Source: Comamonas testosteroni (GTDB taxonomy: Bacteria > Pseudomonadota > Gammaproteobacteria > Burkholderiales > Burkholderiaceae_C). From it: 64,000 bases of DNA. Below the pieces are notes generated by a model. That model was not told where the DNA came from. It worked only from the letters and a program-made list of their open reading frames with translations, and made no database searches. The stretch is from positions 1,054,001-1,118,000 of the forward strand of contig NZ_CP043568.1 in assembly GCF_014076415.1 (NCBI RefSeq), read 5' to 3'. Shown piece after piece: positions 44,144 through 52,735 of the stretch. Every line of letters begins with the position of its first letter. Positions within the stretch are counted from its first letter, which is position 1. Both the position numbers and the translations under genes were made by a program.

Positions 44144-44181
44144 GCGGGTTCCGTTGGCTTGCCTGACGGGACCCGTTTTTT
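44144..44181 (+). terminator. Terminator-like hairpin between rpsP and rimM
   Basis: CGGGTTCCGT and ACGGGACCCG pair (one G-U) around a 12-nt loop, followed by a run of six T. It lies inside an operon, 35 bases after rpsP, so it probably acts as partial attenuator to give more S16 than RimM/TrmD/L19. Confidence 0.65.
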
Positions 44182-44211
44182 ATTGAAATTCTGCATTTTT
44201 CTGCTGATCCC

Positions 44212-44781
44212 ATGAGCCACATGCCTGTTCTTCAAGCCACGAGCTTGCCTGCTGATGCCATTGAAGTCGGTCGCATTGCCGATGCCTGGGGAATCAAGGG
44301 CTGGTTCAAGGTTCATGCCTTCAGCAGCGCCCCAGAGGCCCTGTTTGCCGCCAAGGACTGGTTTTTGCAGCCTGCCGAGAAAGGCGCCAAGCATTTCACG
44401 GGCACCTTGGTGCTGCCCGTCAAGCAGGCCCGCTTCCATGCCGACACCATCGTGGCCACCTCGCTTGAAGTCGCCGACCGCAACGCCGCAGAGGCTCTGC
44501 GCGGCGCCCGCGTCTTTGTGGCGCGCGAGCATTTTCCCAAGACCGAGGACGGTGAGTTCTACTGGGTGGATCTGATGGGGCTGAACGTGGTCAACCGCGA
44601 AGGTGTGGCCCTGGGGGTGGTCAAGGACTTGATGGCCACCGGCCCGCAGACTGTTCTGGTGCTGGGCTATGAACAGGACGGCAAGGAGCAGGAGCGTCTG
44701 ATACCCTTTGTCGATGCCTATGTGGATTCGGTGGATCTGGCCGGCAGGAAGATTGTGGCCGACTGGCAGCCCGATTATTGA
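44212..44781 (+). CDS. rimM: Ribosome maturation factor RimM
   Basis: 189 residues. It binds S19 and helps assemble the 30S head. RimM domain with VGRIADAWGIKGWFKVHAFS near the N-terminus and PRC barrel with DGEFYWVDLMGLNVVNREG and VDLAGRKIVADW at the end. Typical length; second gene of the rpsP operon. Confidence 0.96.
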   Translation: MSHMPVLQATSLPADAIEVGRIADAWGIKGWFKVHAFSSAPEALFAAKDWFLQPAEKGAKHFTGTLVLPVKQARFHADTIVATSLEVADRNAAEALRGARVFVAREHFPKTEDGEFYWVDLMGLNVVNREGVALGVVKDLMATGPQTVLVLGYEQDGKEQERLIPFVDAYVDSVDLAGRKIVADWQPDY

Positions 44782-44834
44782 ACTGGAATGCTTTTTTTGC
44801 TATTTGGTTTGTAGCTTAAATCGCTTTTATATCA

Positions 44835-45614
44835 ATGCGTTTCGACATTATTACGCTGTTCCCTGAGCTGTTCGCTCCATTTCTGGAGAGCGGGGTGACG
44901 CGCCGCGCCTACAGCTCGGGTCAGGTGGCTGTGCATCTGTGGAATCCGCGTGACTGGGCCGAAGGCAATTACCGCCGTGTGGATGATCGTCCATTTGGCG
45001 GTGGCCCCGGCATGGTGATGATGGCCGAGCCGCTGCAGCGCTGCCTTGAAGCGATTCGCTTGGCACGCGCCGAGGTCGATGCTCGGGAACAGGCAGAGCC
45101 TGCTCCTGTGGTGTTGTTTTCGCCCATAGGTACAACCCTCAAGCATGCCGTGGTGGCCGATTGGGCCGAAAGCCGGGGTGCGGTGCTGCTCTGCGGTCGC
45201 TACGAGGGCATTGACCAACGTTTTATTGATAGAAATGTCACTCATCAACTGAGTCTGGGTGACTTTGTACTTTCGGGCGGTGAGCTGGCAGCCATGGTGC
45301 TGCTGGACTCCTTGGCGCGTCTGCAGCCCGGTGTGCTTAACGATGAAGGCAGCTTTCAGCAGGACAGTTTCAATCCTGCGCTTGACGGCTTGCTGGATTG
45401 CCCCCACTACACTCGCCCAGAAGTCTGGAATGAGCAGGAGGTGCCAGCCGCGCTGCTCTCTGGCCACCACTCCAATATCGAGCGCTGGCGTCGCGATCAG
45501 CGCTTGCGCATCACGGCCGAGCATAGGCCCGAGTTGATAGAGCAGGCCCGCGAACAGGGGCTGCTCAATGCCAGGGATGAGGGTTTTTTGGCAAAAACTG
45601 CGTCCAAGCTATAA
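44835..45614 (+). CDS. trmD: tRNA (guanine37-N1)-methyltransferase
   Basis: 259 residues. It makes m1G37 in tRNAs reading CNN codons. Knotted SPOUT fold: MRFDIITLFPELFAPF, DDRPFGGGPGMVMMAEPL, LLCGRYEGIDQRFI and GDFVLSGGELAAM are all present. The last residues contain the catalytic-site LSGHHSNIERWR. A short TGATAGC-free AT-rich spacer of 53 bases separates it from rimM. Confidence 0.98.
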   Translation: MRFDIITLFPELFAPFLESGVTRRAYSSGQVAVHLWNPRDWAEGNYRRVDDRPFGGGPGMVMMAEPLQRCLEAIRLARAEVDAREQAEPAPVVLFSPIGTTLKHAVVADWAESRGAVLLCGRYEGIDQRFIDRNVTHQLSLGDFVLSGGELAAMVLLDSLARLQPGVLNDEGSFQQDSFNPALDGLLDCPHYTRPEVWNEQEVPAALLSGHHSNIERWRRDQRLRITAEHRPELIEQAREQGLLNARDEGFLAKTASKL

Positions 45615-45753
45615 TTGCAGGTTCTTTGATCCTCTATCCGGCCGCTGCAAGGAAATAGCGGGACAGCTTTCGGGCTGTTCTTGTAATGCAGCAATAGCAC
45701 CAATCCCGGCGCTTGCCAATTCTGGCGCGGACAAGATCAAGGTGGACTAAATC

Positions 45754-46140
45754 ATGAATCTGATCCAGACCCTCGAGCAAGAAGAAATCGCTCGCCTGAA
45801 CAAGACCATCCCCGAATTCGCCCCCGGTGACACCGTCATCGTGAGCGTGAACGTGGTGGAAGGTAACCGTAAGCGCGTGCAGGCTTACGAAGGCGTGGTG
45901 ATTGCCAAGCGTAATCGTGGCCTGAACAGCGGCTTCACAGTGCGCAAGATCTCCAGCGGTGAAGGCGTGGAACGTACGTTCCAGACCTACTCTCCTCTGA
46001 TCGCCAAGATCGAAGTCAAGCGTCGCGGTGATGTGCGTCGTGCCAAGCTGTACTACCTGCGTGAGCGCAGCGGCAAGTCTGCTCGTATCAAGGAAAAGCT
46101 GCCCCAGCGCGTTAACAAGACTGCTGCTGCAGCCGTGTAA
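45754..46140 (+). CDS. rplS: 50S ribosomal protein L19
   Basis: 128 residues, normal length. Contains [39 protein letters not shown] and [16 protein letters not shown]. Last gene of the rpsP operon, 139 bases after trmD, closed by a strong terminator. Confidence 0.98.
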   Translation: MNLIQTLEQEEIARLNKTIPEFAPGDTVIVSVNVVEGNRKRVQAYEGVVIAKRNRGLNSGFTVRKISSGEGVERTFQTYSPLIAKIEVKRRGDVRRAKLYYLRERSGKSARIKEKLPQRVNKTAAAAV

Positions 46141-46165
46141 TACGCGTATCGGAAGCGATTCCGTA

Positions 46166-46199
46166 AAAGCCGCTACAGTTCGCTGTGGCGGCTTTTTTT
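46166..46199 (+). terminator. Intrinsic terminator of the rpsP operon
   Basis: AAAGCCGCTACAG-TTCG-CTGTGGCGGCTTT: a 13-bp stem (one T-G pair) with a stable TTCG loop and a run of seven T, 25 bases after rplS. Confidence 0.92.
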
Positions 46200-46251
46200 A
46201 TGCCGGCCTTGGCTTTGTGATTCTTGCTTTTGGTTTTGGCTGAGCACCTAC

Positions 46252-46950
46252 ATGCCTGCAACTGATAATTCTTCGCTCCCCGTGGTGGGCATTGTTGATC
46301 CGCGCAAGGCTCGCCTTCTGGGCATCGATAGCCAGTTGCCGGCTGTGCCGCTGGCTGCTCAGACGCCTCAGGCCTTGCGCACGCGCTTTGCCCAGCCGCC
46401 GCTGTGGCTGCCCGAGGCCATGCAGGAAAAACGCATCACGGCCAGGCAGCCTTCCGATGCGGCCGTGCTCGTGCCCATCGTCATGCGCGAGCAGCCGACC
46501 GTGTTGCTGACTGTGCGCTCGGCCAGGCTGTCCACGCACTCGGGTCAGGTGGCTTTTCCGGGCGGTAAACGTGACCCGCAGGATGTTTCGGCCGAGGCCA
46601 CGGCATTGCGCGAGGCGCATGAGGAAGTGGGACTGGCTCCCAAGAATGTCGAGGTGCTAGGTCGTTTGCCTATTTATGTGACGGGTACGGCGTTTCACAT
46701 CACCCCTGTGGTGGCGCTGGTTCACCCGCAGGCCAGTTACTTCCCCAATCCGGGAGAGGTGGCCGATCTGTTCGAGGTCCCGCTGTCCTATCTGCTCAAT
46801 CCCGCGCATCATGAGCGTCATGCCATGCAGTGGCAGGGCGTGGATCGCGAATGGTTTGCCATGCCCTATCAGGATGGTGAGCAGCAACGCTATATCTGGG
46901 GTGCGACAGCGGGCATGTTGCGCAATCTTTACCGTTTTTTGGCGGCTTGA
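46252..46950 (+). CDS. CoA pyrophosphatase (Nudix, NudL type)
   Basis: 232 residues. Nudix box with GGKRDPQD and TALREAHEEVGL, preceded by LLTVRSARLSTHSGQVAFPG, the UPF0035 motif specific to CoA-cleaving Nudix enzymes. It hydrolyses CoA and its derivatives to 4'-phosphopantetheine and 3',5'-ADP. ATG follows the rplS terminator; 47 bases separate it from the CobD-like gene. Confidence 0.94.
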   Translation: MPATDNSSLPVVGIVDPRKARLLGIDSQLPAVPLAAQTPQALRTRFAQPPLWLPEAMQEKRITARQPSDAAVLVPIVMREQPTVLLTVRSARLSTHSGQVAFPGGKRDPQDVSAEATALREAHEEVGLAPKNVEVLGRLPIYVTGTAFHITPVVALVHPQASYFPNPGEVADLFEVPLSYLLNPAHHERHAMQWQGVDREWFAMPYQDGEQQRYIWGATAGMLRNLYRFLAA

Positions 46951-46997
46951 GACAGCAGTTGTAACGAGCCGACAAACAGCGCCGCTATGATGAAACA

Positions 46998-47981
46998 ATG
47001 AGCTTTTTTGCCATCCTGATCGCACTGCTGCTGGAGCAGGCTCGTCCGCTGGCCCGGTCCAACCTGGTGCAGGCCGGTTACCGCGCCTGGACCGTGACCG
47101 TGCGCAGCAACTTCGATGCCGGCAAACCCCATCACGGCTGGCTGGCCTGGGCCATGGCCGTGCTGCTGCCCAGTCTTATCGTGCTGGGCATATTCTGGGC
47201 GCTGATGGAGTTCATTGGCTGGCCTGCAGCCATGCTGTGGAATGTCGCGGTACTCTATGTCACGCTGGGTTTTCGCCAGTTCAGCCATCACTTTACGCGG
47301 ATTCGCGATGCGCTCGATGCCGGCGATGAATTTGCCGCCCGTCAGGCCCTGGCCGACTGGCAGCAGGTCGATGCCAGCGAGGTGCCACGCAGCGAAGTGG
47401 TGCGTCATGTCATCGAGTACTCGGTGCTGGCAGCGCACCGTCATGTGTTTGGCGTGCTGTTCTGGTTTTCGATTCTTTCGGCCCTGGGACTGGGTCCGCT
47501 GGGCGCCATTCTCTACCGCATGGCCGAATACCTGTCGCGAGCCTGGTCGCGCAAGGGGGCGGAAGGTCTTAGGGCACCGACCAGCGAGCGTTTGCAGTCC
47601 GCTGCAGCCAAGGCCTGGTATGTGATCGATTGGCTGCCAGCGCGGCTGACGGCGCTGTCCTTTGCCATGGTGGGCAGCTTTGAGGAGGCCATAGACAACT
47701 GGCGCGTCTATGCCCAGCGCTTTCCCAATGACAACGATGGCGTGATTCTGGCTGCCACGGCGGGTGCCATCAATGTACGCCTGGGGGGCGAGGCCTTGCG
47801 CCGCCGCGATGCGGCTGACGGCGAAGAGGGCGACGATGCACTGTGGACGGGCAGCGATGTCACTCCGGGGCGAGAGCCGGAAATGGCTCATCTTCGCAGC
47901 GTAGTAGGGCTGGTCTGGCGTTCGGTCGTGGTCTGGCTGCTGCTGCTGGCCTTGCTGACCTTTGCCCGTCTGCTCGGGTGA
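46998..47981 (+). CDS. CobD/CbiB-like membrane protein
   Basis: 327 residues with ~4-5 membrane segments. Resembles CobD/CbiB (the adenosylcobinamide-phosphate synthase group) in AILIALLLEQARPL, an Arg/His-rich loop and LYRMAEYLSR, but no other cobalamin gene is in the window. The CobD-like subgroup in Betaproteobacteria may serve a different role. A possible hairpin lies at 48008-48040 after the stop. Confidence 0.75.
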   Translation: MSFFAILIALLLEQARPLARSNLVQAGYRAWTVTVRSNFDAGKPHHGWLAWAMAVLLPSLIVLGIFWALMEFIGWPAAMLWNVAVLYVTLGFRQFSHHFTRIRDALDAGDEFAARQALADWQQVDASEVPRSEVVRHVIEYSVLAAHRHVFGVLFWFSILSALGLGPLGAILYRMAEYLSRAWSRKGAEGLRAPTSERLQSAAAKAWYVIDWLPARLTALSFAMVGSFEEAIDNWRVYAQRFPNDNDGVILAATAGAINVRLGGEALRRRDAADGEEGDDALWTGSDVTPGREPEMAHLRSVVGLVWRSVVVWLLLLALLTFARLLG

Positions 47982-48127
47982 GCACTAGCGCATTGTCTTG
48001 CGCGCGGCTGCAGCTTGGCGCATGAGCGCTCAAGCCGCAGCGGGTCACCGAAGTCCTGTGTTGCGCGGTGCCACATCCCAAGGTGGCTCAGGTGCGGCGG
48101 GCATGCGGGGCACTGTTCAAGGAGCCA

Positions 48128-49018
48128 TCAGCGAGCAGGGCGCTCGTGGCGCTTGGCGCGATAGAAGCTGAGTATGCGTCGGACATACTCACGCGTCTCA
48201 GCATAAGGAGGCACGCCGCCATATTGCTGCACGGTTCTCTCGCCTGCGTTGTAGGCGGCCGATACCAGTGCCACATCGCCCTCGAAGCGTTCCAGCAGCC
48301 AGCGCAGGTAGGCCAGGCCGCCACGCACGTTCTGCTCGGGATTCCAGGCATCGCGCACGCCAAAACGCTCGGCCGTCTCGGGAATGAGTTGCATGAGGCC
48401 CTGAGCGTTGCGCGGCGACAGCGCCTGTGCCTCGAAATTCGACTCCGAGCGCACGATGGCCAGTGCCAGTCGCGGATCAATGGAGAAGCGTGGCGCGAGG
48501 CGCTGAACCAGCTCGGCCATGCGCCGTTTTTCCCTGGGCAGGCTGCTCACATAGCTGGCCACCACCTCGTGGGGGACGGCCTCCTGGCTGGCTTCCAGAA
48601 ACTCCTGAGCGGGCGCATCACCCTGGGTCAGGCAGTCGGGCAGCCGGTCGCCAGGGAGCTTGCCGGCCAGCAGCAAGCGGGCTTTCTCATGGCCGCGCTG
48701 GGCGGCCAGGGCCAGCAGCGTCGTGCCCGTGGCAGGGTCGGGAGTCAAGCCTCGCCCCAGCAACAGCAGCCGGCCCAGCCGGTATTGGGCTTCGAGGCTG
48801 CCATAGCGTGCTGCCGCGCAATAGCGCTGCGCTGCGCGCCATGGCTGCCGGCTCAGCTCGGCCTTGTAGCCTTCTTCGATCCAGCGAGACAGCGTGGGTG
48901 GCTCGTCTTCCCAGCTGGGGGCGGAGTCCGTGCCCTGGGCCCAGGCCAGGCCCATGCCTGCATATAGCGCGACGGCGAGGGCGGCTTGCAGGCAGGGCTG
49001 TAAAACTCTGGGTTTCAT
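48128..49018 (-). CDS. Lytic transglycosylase with Sel1-like repeats
   Basis: 296 residues. A signal peptide (MKPRVLQPCLQAALAVALYA, ending near GLAWAQ) leads to Sel1-like helical repeats (YGSLEAQYRLGRLLLLGRG), then an SLT domain with catalytic Glu in AIVRSESNFEAQALSP, NAQGLMQLIPETAERFGV, and AYNAGERTVQQYGGVPPY. It cleaves peptidoglycan in the periplasm. The start was set at MKPRVL. Last of a run of minus-strand genes; 143 bases after rsgA. Confidence 0.92.
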   Translation of the reverse strand: MKPRVLQPCLQAALAVALYAGMGLAWAQGTDSAPSWEDEPPTLSRWIEEGYKAELSRQPWRAAQRYCAAARYGSLEAQYRLGRLLLLGRGLTPDPATGTTLLALAAQRGHEKARLLLAGKLPGDRLPDCLTQGDAPAQEFLEASQEAVPHEVVASYVSSLPREKRRMAELVQRLAPRFSIDPRLALAIVRSESNFEAQALSPRNAQGLMQLIPETAERFGVRDAWNPEQNVRGGLAYLRWLLERFEGDVALVSAAYNAGERTVQQYGGVPPYAETREYVRRILSFYRAKRHERPAR

Positions 49019-49161
49019 GACGTGAACACCGGGTTGTGGCCGGCAGCCAATCCCGGAGGCGGAGCACTCGTGCCGGCGCTCATCGGGCTTGGAATGGCTG
49101 CGTGGCAAACGCTGAAATTGCTCTCATATGGCGCGGCCCTCCGGCTTGGCTGGCCTCGCAC

Positions 49162-50148
49162 TCAGTAGCGGGGTTCCTGACTCAGTTCATCGAACAGCTC
49201 GCCATAGATCCGGTAGCGGTTGGCACTGATGGAGTGAGGGCTATCCTGCGCTTCGACCTGGGCCATGACGGCGCAGCCAGGCTCATGCAGATGGGTGCAG
49301 TTGTAGAACTTGCACTGGTCCGCCAGTGCGCCGATGTCGGGCATGCAGGCGGCCAGTTGCGTGGCTGCAATGTGATAGAGGCCGAACTCCTGAAATCCTG
49401 GCGAGTCGATGATGGCGGTGGTGCGTGCCTCATCCACCCAGTACAAGGTGGTGCTGGTGGTGGTGTGCTTGCCGGTGTTCAGCGCCTGCGAGATTTCGTT
49501 GGTCGCCACCCTGGCGTCGGGCAGCAGCAAGTTGATCAAGGTGCTCTTGCCTACGCCCGAAGGGCCGAGAACCAGTGTGGTCTTGCCTTGCAGCAGACCG
49601 ATGATGGCGTCGCGATCCTCATCGTCTGCATCTTCCAGCGACAGCGGCAGCACCATATAGTGCGGCGCAGCGTTCGCGGCATCACGCATGGTCCGGTAAG
49701 GCTCCAGCCGCTGCCAGGCGCGCAGGAAAGGCTCTTCCAGGTCCATCTTGTTGAGCGCAATGATGGGCTTGATGTGTGCGGCCTCGGCGGCGATCAGCGC
49801 GCGGGCGAGCTGCACTTCGCTGAATACCGGCTCGGCGGCTATCAGAATCAGGAGCTGGTCCAGGTTGGCAGCAAAGGTCTTGGTGCGAATGTCATCCTGG
49901 CGGTAGAAGACGTTGCGGCGCTCCACAATTTTTTCGATCGTGCCCTCATCGCCCTGGCCGGGTGGGGGAGCCAGCCATTGCACATGGTCGCCCACCACGG
50001 CCTGGCTTTTCTTGCCGCGCGGGTGGCAGATGCGGCGCTCGCCGTCCGGGGTCTCGACCACGCAGTGGCGGCCATAACTGGCGACCACCAGGCCTGTCTG
50101 GGTGCCGCCTGTTGCTGGGGCGCCTGGGCGCCGTCCTTGTTTTGCCAT
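49162..50148 (-). CDS. rsgA: Small ribosomal subunit biogenesis GTPase RsgA
   Basis: 328 residues. Circularly permuted GTPase of 30S maturation: an N-terminal OB fold, then NKMD (G4), GPSGVGKSTLINLLL (G1) and DSPGFQEFGL (G3), then a zinc site CKFYNCTHLHEPGC. It sits 5 bases after the pterin dehydratase gene. Confidence 0.97.
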   Translation of the reverse strand: MAKQGRRPGAPATGGTQTGLVVASYGRHCVVETPDGERRICHPRGKKSQAVVGDHVQWLAPPPGQGDEGTIEKIVERRNVFYRQDDIRTKTFAANLDQLLILIAAEPVFSEVQLARALIAAEAAHIKPIIALNKMDLEEPFLRAWQRLEPYRTMRDAANAAPHYMVLPLSLEDADDEDRDAIIGLLQGKTTLVLGPSGVGKSTLINLLLPDARVATNEISQALNTGKHTTTSTTLYWVDEARTTAIIDSPGFQEFGLYHIAATQLAACMPDIGALADQCKFYNCTHLHEPGCAVMAQVEAQDSPHSISANRYRIYGELFDELSQEPRY

Positions 50149-50153
50149 AAGGA

Positions 50154-50492
50154 TCAGGCCGGATTCAGCAGCGCTTCGATGCGGCGTGCGCAGTCGATGT
50201 CGGTCTCGGAGATGCCGCCCACATCATGGGTATTGAGGCTGACCTTGCAGCGGTTGTAGCCCACCTCCAGATCGGGGTGGTGGTCCTGCTGATGGGCAAT
50301 CAGGGCCAGCGCGTTCACAAAGGCCATGGTCTCGTAGAAATTCACGAAACGGAAGGTCTTGCTGATGGCTGCGTGGCCGGCCAGCAGCTCCCAGCCCTCA
50401 AGGGTTGTCAGCTGCTCTTGCACTTGCTCTATGCCCAAGGCGCTGCGCGTGAGTTGGGACCAGTCTTTTTGTTGCAGTGTGGGTGTGCTCAT
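50154..50492 (-). CDS. phhB: Pterin-4a-carbinolamine dehydratase
   Basis: 112 residues. It regenerates the pterin cofactor of phenylalanine hydroxylase and may act as a folate-cycle enzyme. The domain shows KTFRFVNFYETMAFVNALAL and the diagnostic HQQDHHPDLEV. No phenylalanine hydroxylase gene lies next to it; it is within the M48/rsgA operon. Confidence 0.95.
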   Translation of the reverse strand: MSTPTLQQKDWSQLTRSALGIEQVQEQLTTLEGWELLAGHAAISKTFRFVNFYETMAFVNALALIAHQQDHHPDLEVGYNRCKVSLNTHDVGGISETDIDCARRIEALLNPA

Positions 50493-50511
50493 GTCTGAAT
50501 TCGTTGTGGTG

Positions 50512-51813
50512 TTACAAGCTGCCTGCAGGAGCCGGCATGCGCGCCAGGCGATCCACGGCAGGAGGGTGTGAATAGTAAAAGCTCACATACCATGGGTCTG
50601 GTGTGAGTGTGGAAGCATTGTCCTCGTAAAGCTTGAGCAGTGCCGAAGCCAGTTGTGCTCCATCGGTCTGCTGCATGGCATAGGCATCGGCCTCGAACTC
50701 GTCGCGGCGCGACATGGCGGACATCAGCGGTGTGACGAAGAAGCTGAATACCGGCACGGCCAGCATGAACAGCAGCAGCGCCAGCGCATTGTTTTCGGCA
50801 GTCACGTCGAGGTTCGGGCCCAGCAGCACCGAGACTCCGAGTCCGGTGTAGAACCACATTTGCTGGCTGAGCCAGCCCAGCAGCGCAAAGCCCAGCAGCG
50901 AGACGCCGAACATCAGGACCATGCGCTTGCTGATGTGCTTGTGCTTGAAGTGGCCCAGTTCGTGAGCCAGCACGGCTTCGACTTCGCCGGGGTTGAGCTG
51001 CCTGAGCAGGGTGTCAAAAAACACCACGCGCTTGGAATTGCCGAAACCCGTGAAATAGGCGTTGGCATGCGCCGAGCGGCGGCTTCCGTCCATCACGAAC
51101 AGTCCCTTGGCCGCAAAGCCGCAGCGCTCCATCAGCCGGGTCACGCGGCTCTTGAGGCTTTCATCGGCCAGCGGCTCGAACTTGTTGAACAGCGGTGCAA
51201 TAAAGCTGGGGAAAATCCACATCAGCAGCAGATTGAAAGCCGTCCAGGCGCCCCAGGCCCAGAGCCACCACAGCGGACCGGTCGATCCCATGAGCCAGAG
51301 AATCAGGGCCGCCAGCGGCAGGCCGATGACGGCGCCCACCAGCGTCGACTTGAGCAGATCGCCCAGCCACAGGCCTGGCGTCATCTGGTTGAAGCCGAAG
51401 CGCTGCTCCAGCCTGAAGGTCTGATAGAGCGACAAAGGCAGCTCGATCAGGGCCGAGATCACGGCAAAGCTGGCAAGCAGTGCCAGTTGCTGCCACAGGC
51501 CGGGGCTGATGAACTCCAGCAGCCAGCGGTTGAGCCAGTCCAGCCCGCCCAGCAGCGTCCAGCACAGCAGCACGGCGGCCGACAGCGTGATGTCGATCAG
51601 CGACACCTTGGCCTTGGCCAGCGTGTAGTCGGCCGCCTTCTGGTGGGCGGACAGGCTGATGCGATGGGCAAATACGGGAGGCACGGCGCCGCGGTGGGTG
51701 GCCACATGGCGCACCTGGCGCGAAACAAGCCACACGCGCAGCAGCCATTGCAGGGCCACGGCCGTCGCAAACAGCAGCGAAAGTGCCAATGTGAAATCTA
51801 GTTGGGAAGCCAT
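50512..51813 (-). CDS. M48 family metalloprotease (Ste24-like CAAX protease 1 type)
   Basis: 433 residues with ~6 membrane segments. Zinc motif HELGHFKHKH, with the third ligand Glu in RRDEFEADAYAM; N-terminal cytosolic loop 'RQVRHVATHRG'. Ste24-like membrane proteases degrade misfolded membrane or secreted proteins; the substrate here is unknown. The start MASQLDFTLA was chosen; upstream frame in the ORF is antisense to orn. First of a probable four-gene minus-strand run. Confidence 0.93.
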   Translation of the reverse strand: MASQLDFTLALSLLFATAVALQWLLRVWLVSRQVRHVATHRGAVPPVFAHRISLSAHQKAADYTLAKAKVSLIDITLSAAVLLCWTLLGGLDWLNRWLLEFISPGLWQQLALLASFAVISALIELPLSLYQTFRLEQRFGFNQMTPGLWLGDLLKSTLVGAVIGLPLAALILWLMGSTGPLWWLWAWGAWTAFNLLLMWIFPSFIAPLFNKFEPLADESLKSRVTRLMERCGFAAKGLFVMDGSRRSAHANAYFTGFGNSKRVVFFDTLLRQLNPGEVEAVLAHELGHFKHKHISKRMVLMFGVSLLGFALLGWLSQQMWFYTGLGVSVLLGPNLDVTAENNALALLLFMLAVPVFSFFVTPLMSAMSRRDEFEADAYAMQQTDGAQLASALLKLYEDNASTLTPDPWYVSFYYSHPPAVDRLARMPAPAGSL

Positions 51814-51843
51814 GTATTGGCAGTGTAGGCGACAATTTGCGCC

Positions 51844-52452
51844 ATGTCTGAAGCTTCCTGTACGAATTCCGTCAGCGCCGCACCCGTGGCCGCTACCCCA
51901 CCGGTTCTGCCCAAATCCGATCTCAATATGGTGTGGCTGGACTGCGAAATGACGGGGCTGAACCCCGACCGCGACCGCATCATCGAGATTGCCGTGGTGG
52001 TCAGCAGCTCCGATCTGCAGATTCGCGTCGAAGGCCCGGTGTTTGCCATTCATCAGTCCGACGAGTTGCTGGGCGGCATGGATGCCTGGAACAAGGGCAC
52101 GCATGGCAAAAGCGGCCTGATCGACAAGGTCAAGGCTTCGACCATCAGCGAAGCCGAGGCGGAGGCCGCGCTGATTGCCTTTCTGGGCAAATACGTGCCC
52201 AAGGGCAAGACGCCGCTGTGCGGCAACAGCATTGGTCAGGACAGGCGCTTCATGGAGCGCTACATGCCCAAGCTCAACAATTTCTTTCACTATCGCAATA
52301 TCGACGTGAGCACGCTCAAGGAACTGGCCAAGCGCTGGAAGCCCGAGGCCTATACCTCCTTCAAGAAGGCGCAGCGCCACACGGCCCTGGCCGATGTGCA
52401 CGAGTCGATCGACGAGCTGCAGCATTACCGTCAGCAACTGCTCAGTGTCTGA
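51844..52452 (+). CDS. orn: Oligoribonuclease
   Basis: 202 residues. DEDDh 3'-5' exonuclease that clears 2-5 nt RNAs, and pGpG from c-di-GMP breakdown. DEDD residues: [20 protein letters not shown], and the [11 protein letters not shown] end with the general-base His. The N-terminus (about 25 residues, rich in Ala/Pro/Val) is longer than usual and may reflect an upstream start. Starts 30 bases from the divergent M48 protease gene. Confidence 0.96.
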   Translation: MSEASCTNSVSAAPVAATPPVLPKSDLNMVWLDCEMTGLNPDRDRIIEIAVVVSSSDLQIRVEGPVFAIHQSDELLGGMDAWNKGTHGKSGLIDKVKASTISEAEAEAALIAFLGKYVPKGKTPLCGNSIGQDRRFMERYMPKLNNFFHYRNIDVSTLKELAKRWKPEAYTSFKKAQRHTALADVHESIDELQHYRQQLLSV

Positions 52453-52629
52453 TGGCGCGGTGGCGGGATGGTATAGCCCTGCCACTTGCGGGAAAACCCG
52501 GTACATGCGACAATGCGCTGCTTACCCGATCAATGGGTAATTTTTGCGCATCTCCATCACACACCGGGTTCTTACTTGCGTGCAACGGCCTGCCCAGCGC
52601 CGACACGACAAGCCATAACACCCATCTGC

Positions 52630-52646
52630 CCCGTTTTGCGAACGGG
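52630..52646 (+). other. Short hairpin in helicase leader
   Basis: CCCGTT-TTGCG-AACGGG, a perfect 6-bp stem with a 5-nt loop, in the leader between orn and the DEAD-box helicase gene. A second inverted repeat, TGACGGT at 52659-52665 and ACCGTCA at 52681-52687, follows. Confidence 0.45.
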
Positions 52647-52690
52647 CCAGTCAAAGTCTGACGGTGGATGTTGATAACCAACCGTCAAAG

Positions 52691-52722
52691 AAGCGAGCAG
52701 CACGCTGACTGCGTCGCTTTTT
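52691..52722 (+). terminator. Intrinsic terminator just before the helicase start
   Basis: AAGCGAGCAG pairs with CTGC-G-TCGCTT (one bulged G) around an 8-nt loop, followed by TTTTT (52718-52722), 14 bases before the DEAD-box ATG. It would stop orn read-through or attenuate the helicase itself. Confidence 0.6.
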
Positions 52723-52735
52723 GCGTGAGCTATTC

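Noticed and set aside
51814..52506. Upstream extension of the M48 protease frame
   Set aside because: It lies entirely antisense to orn and has no family match; the membrane protein starts naturally at MASQLDFTLA.
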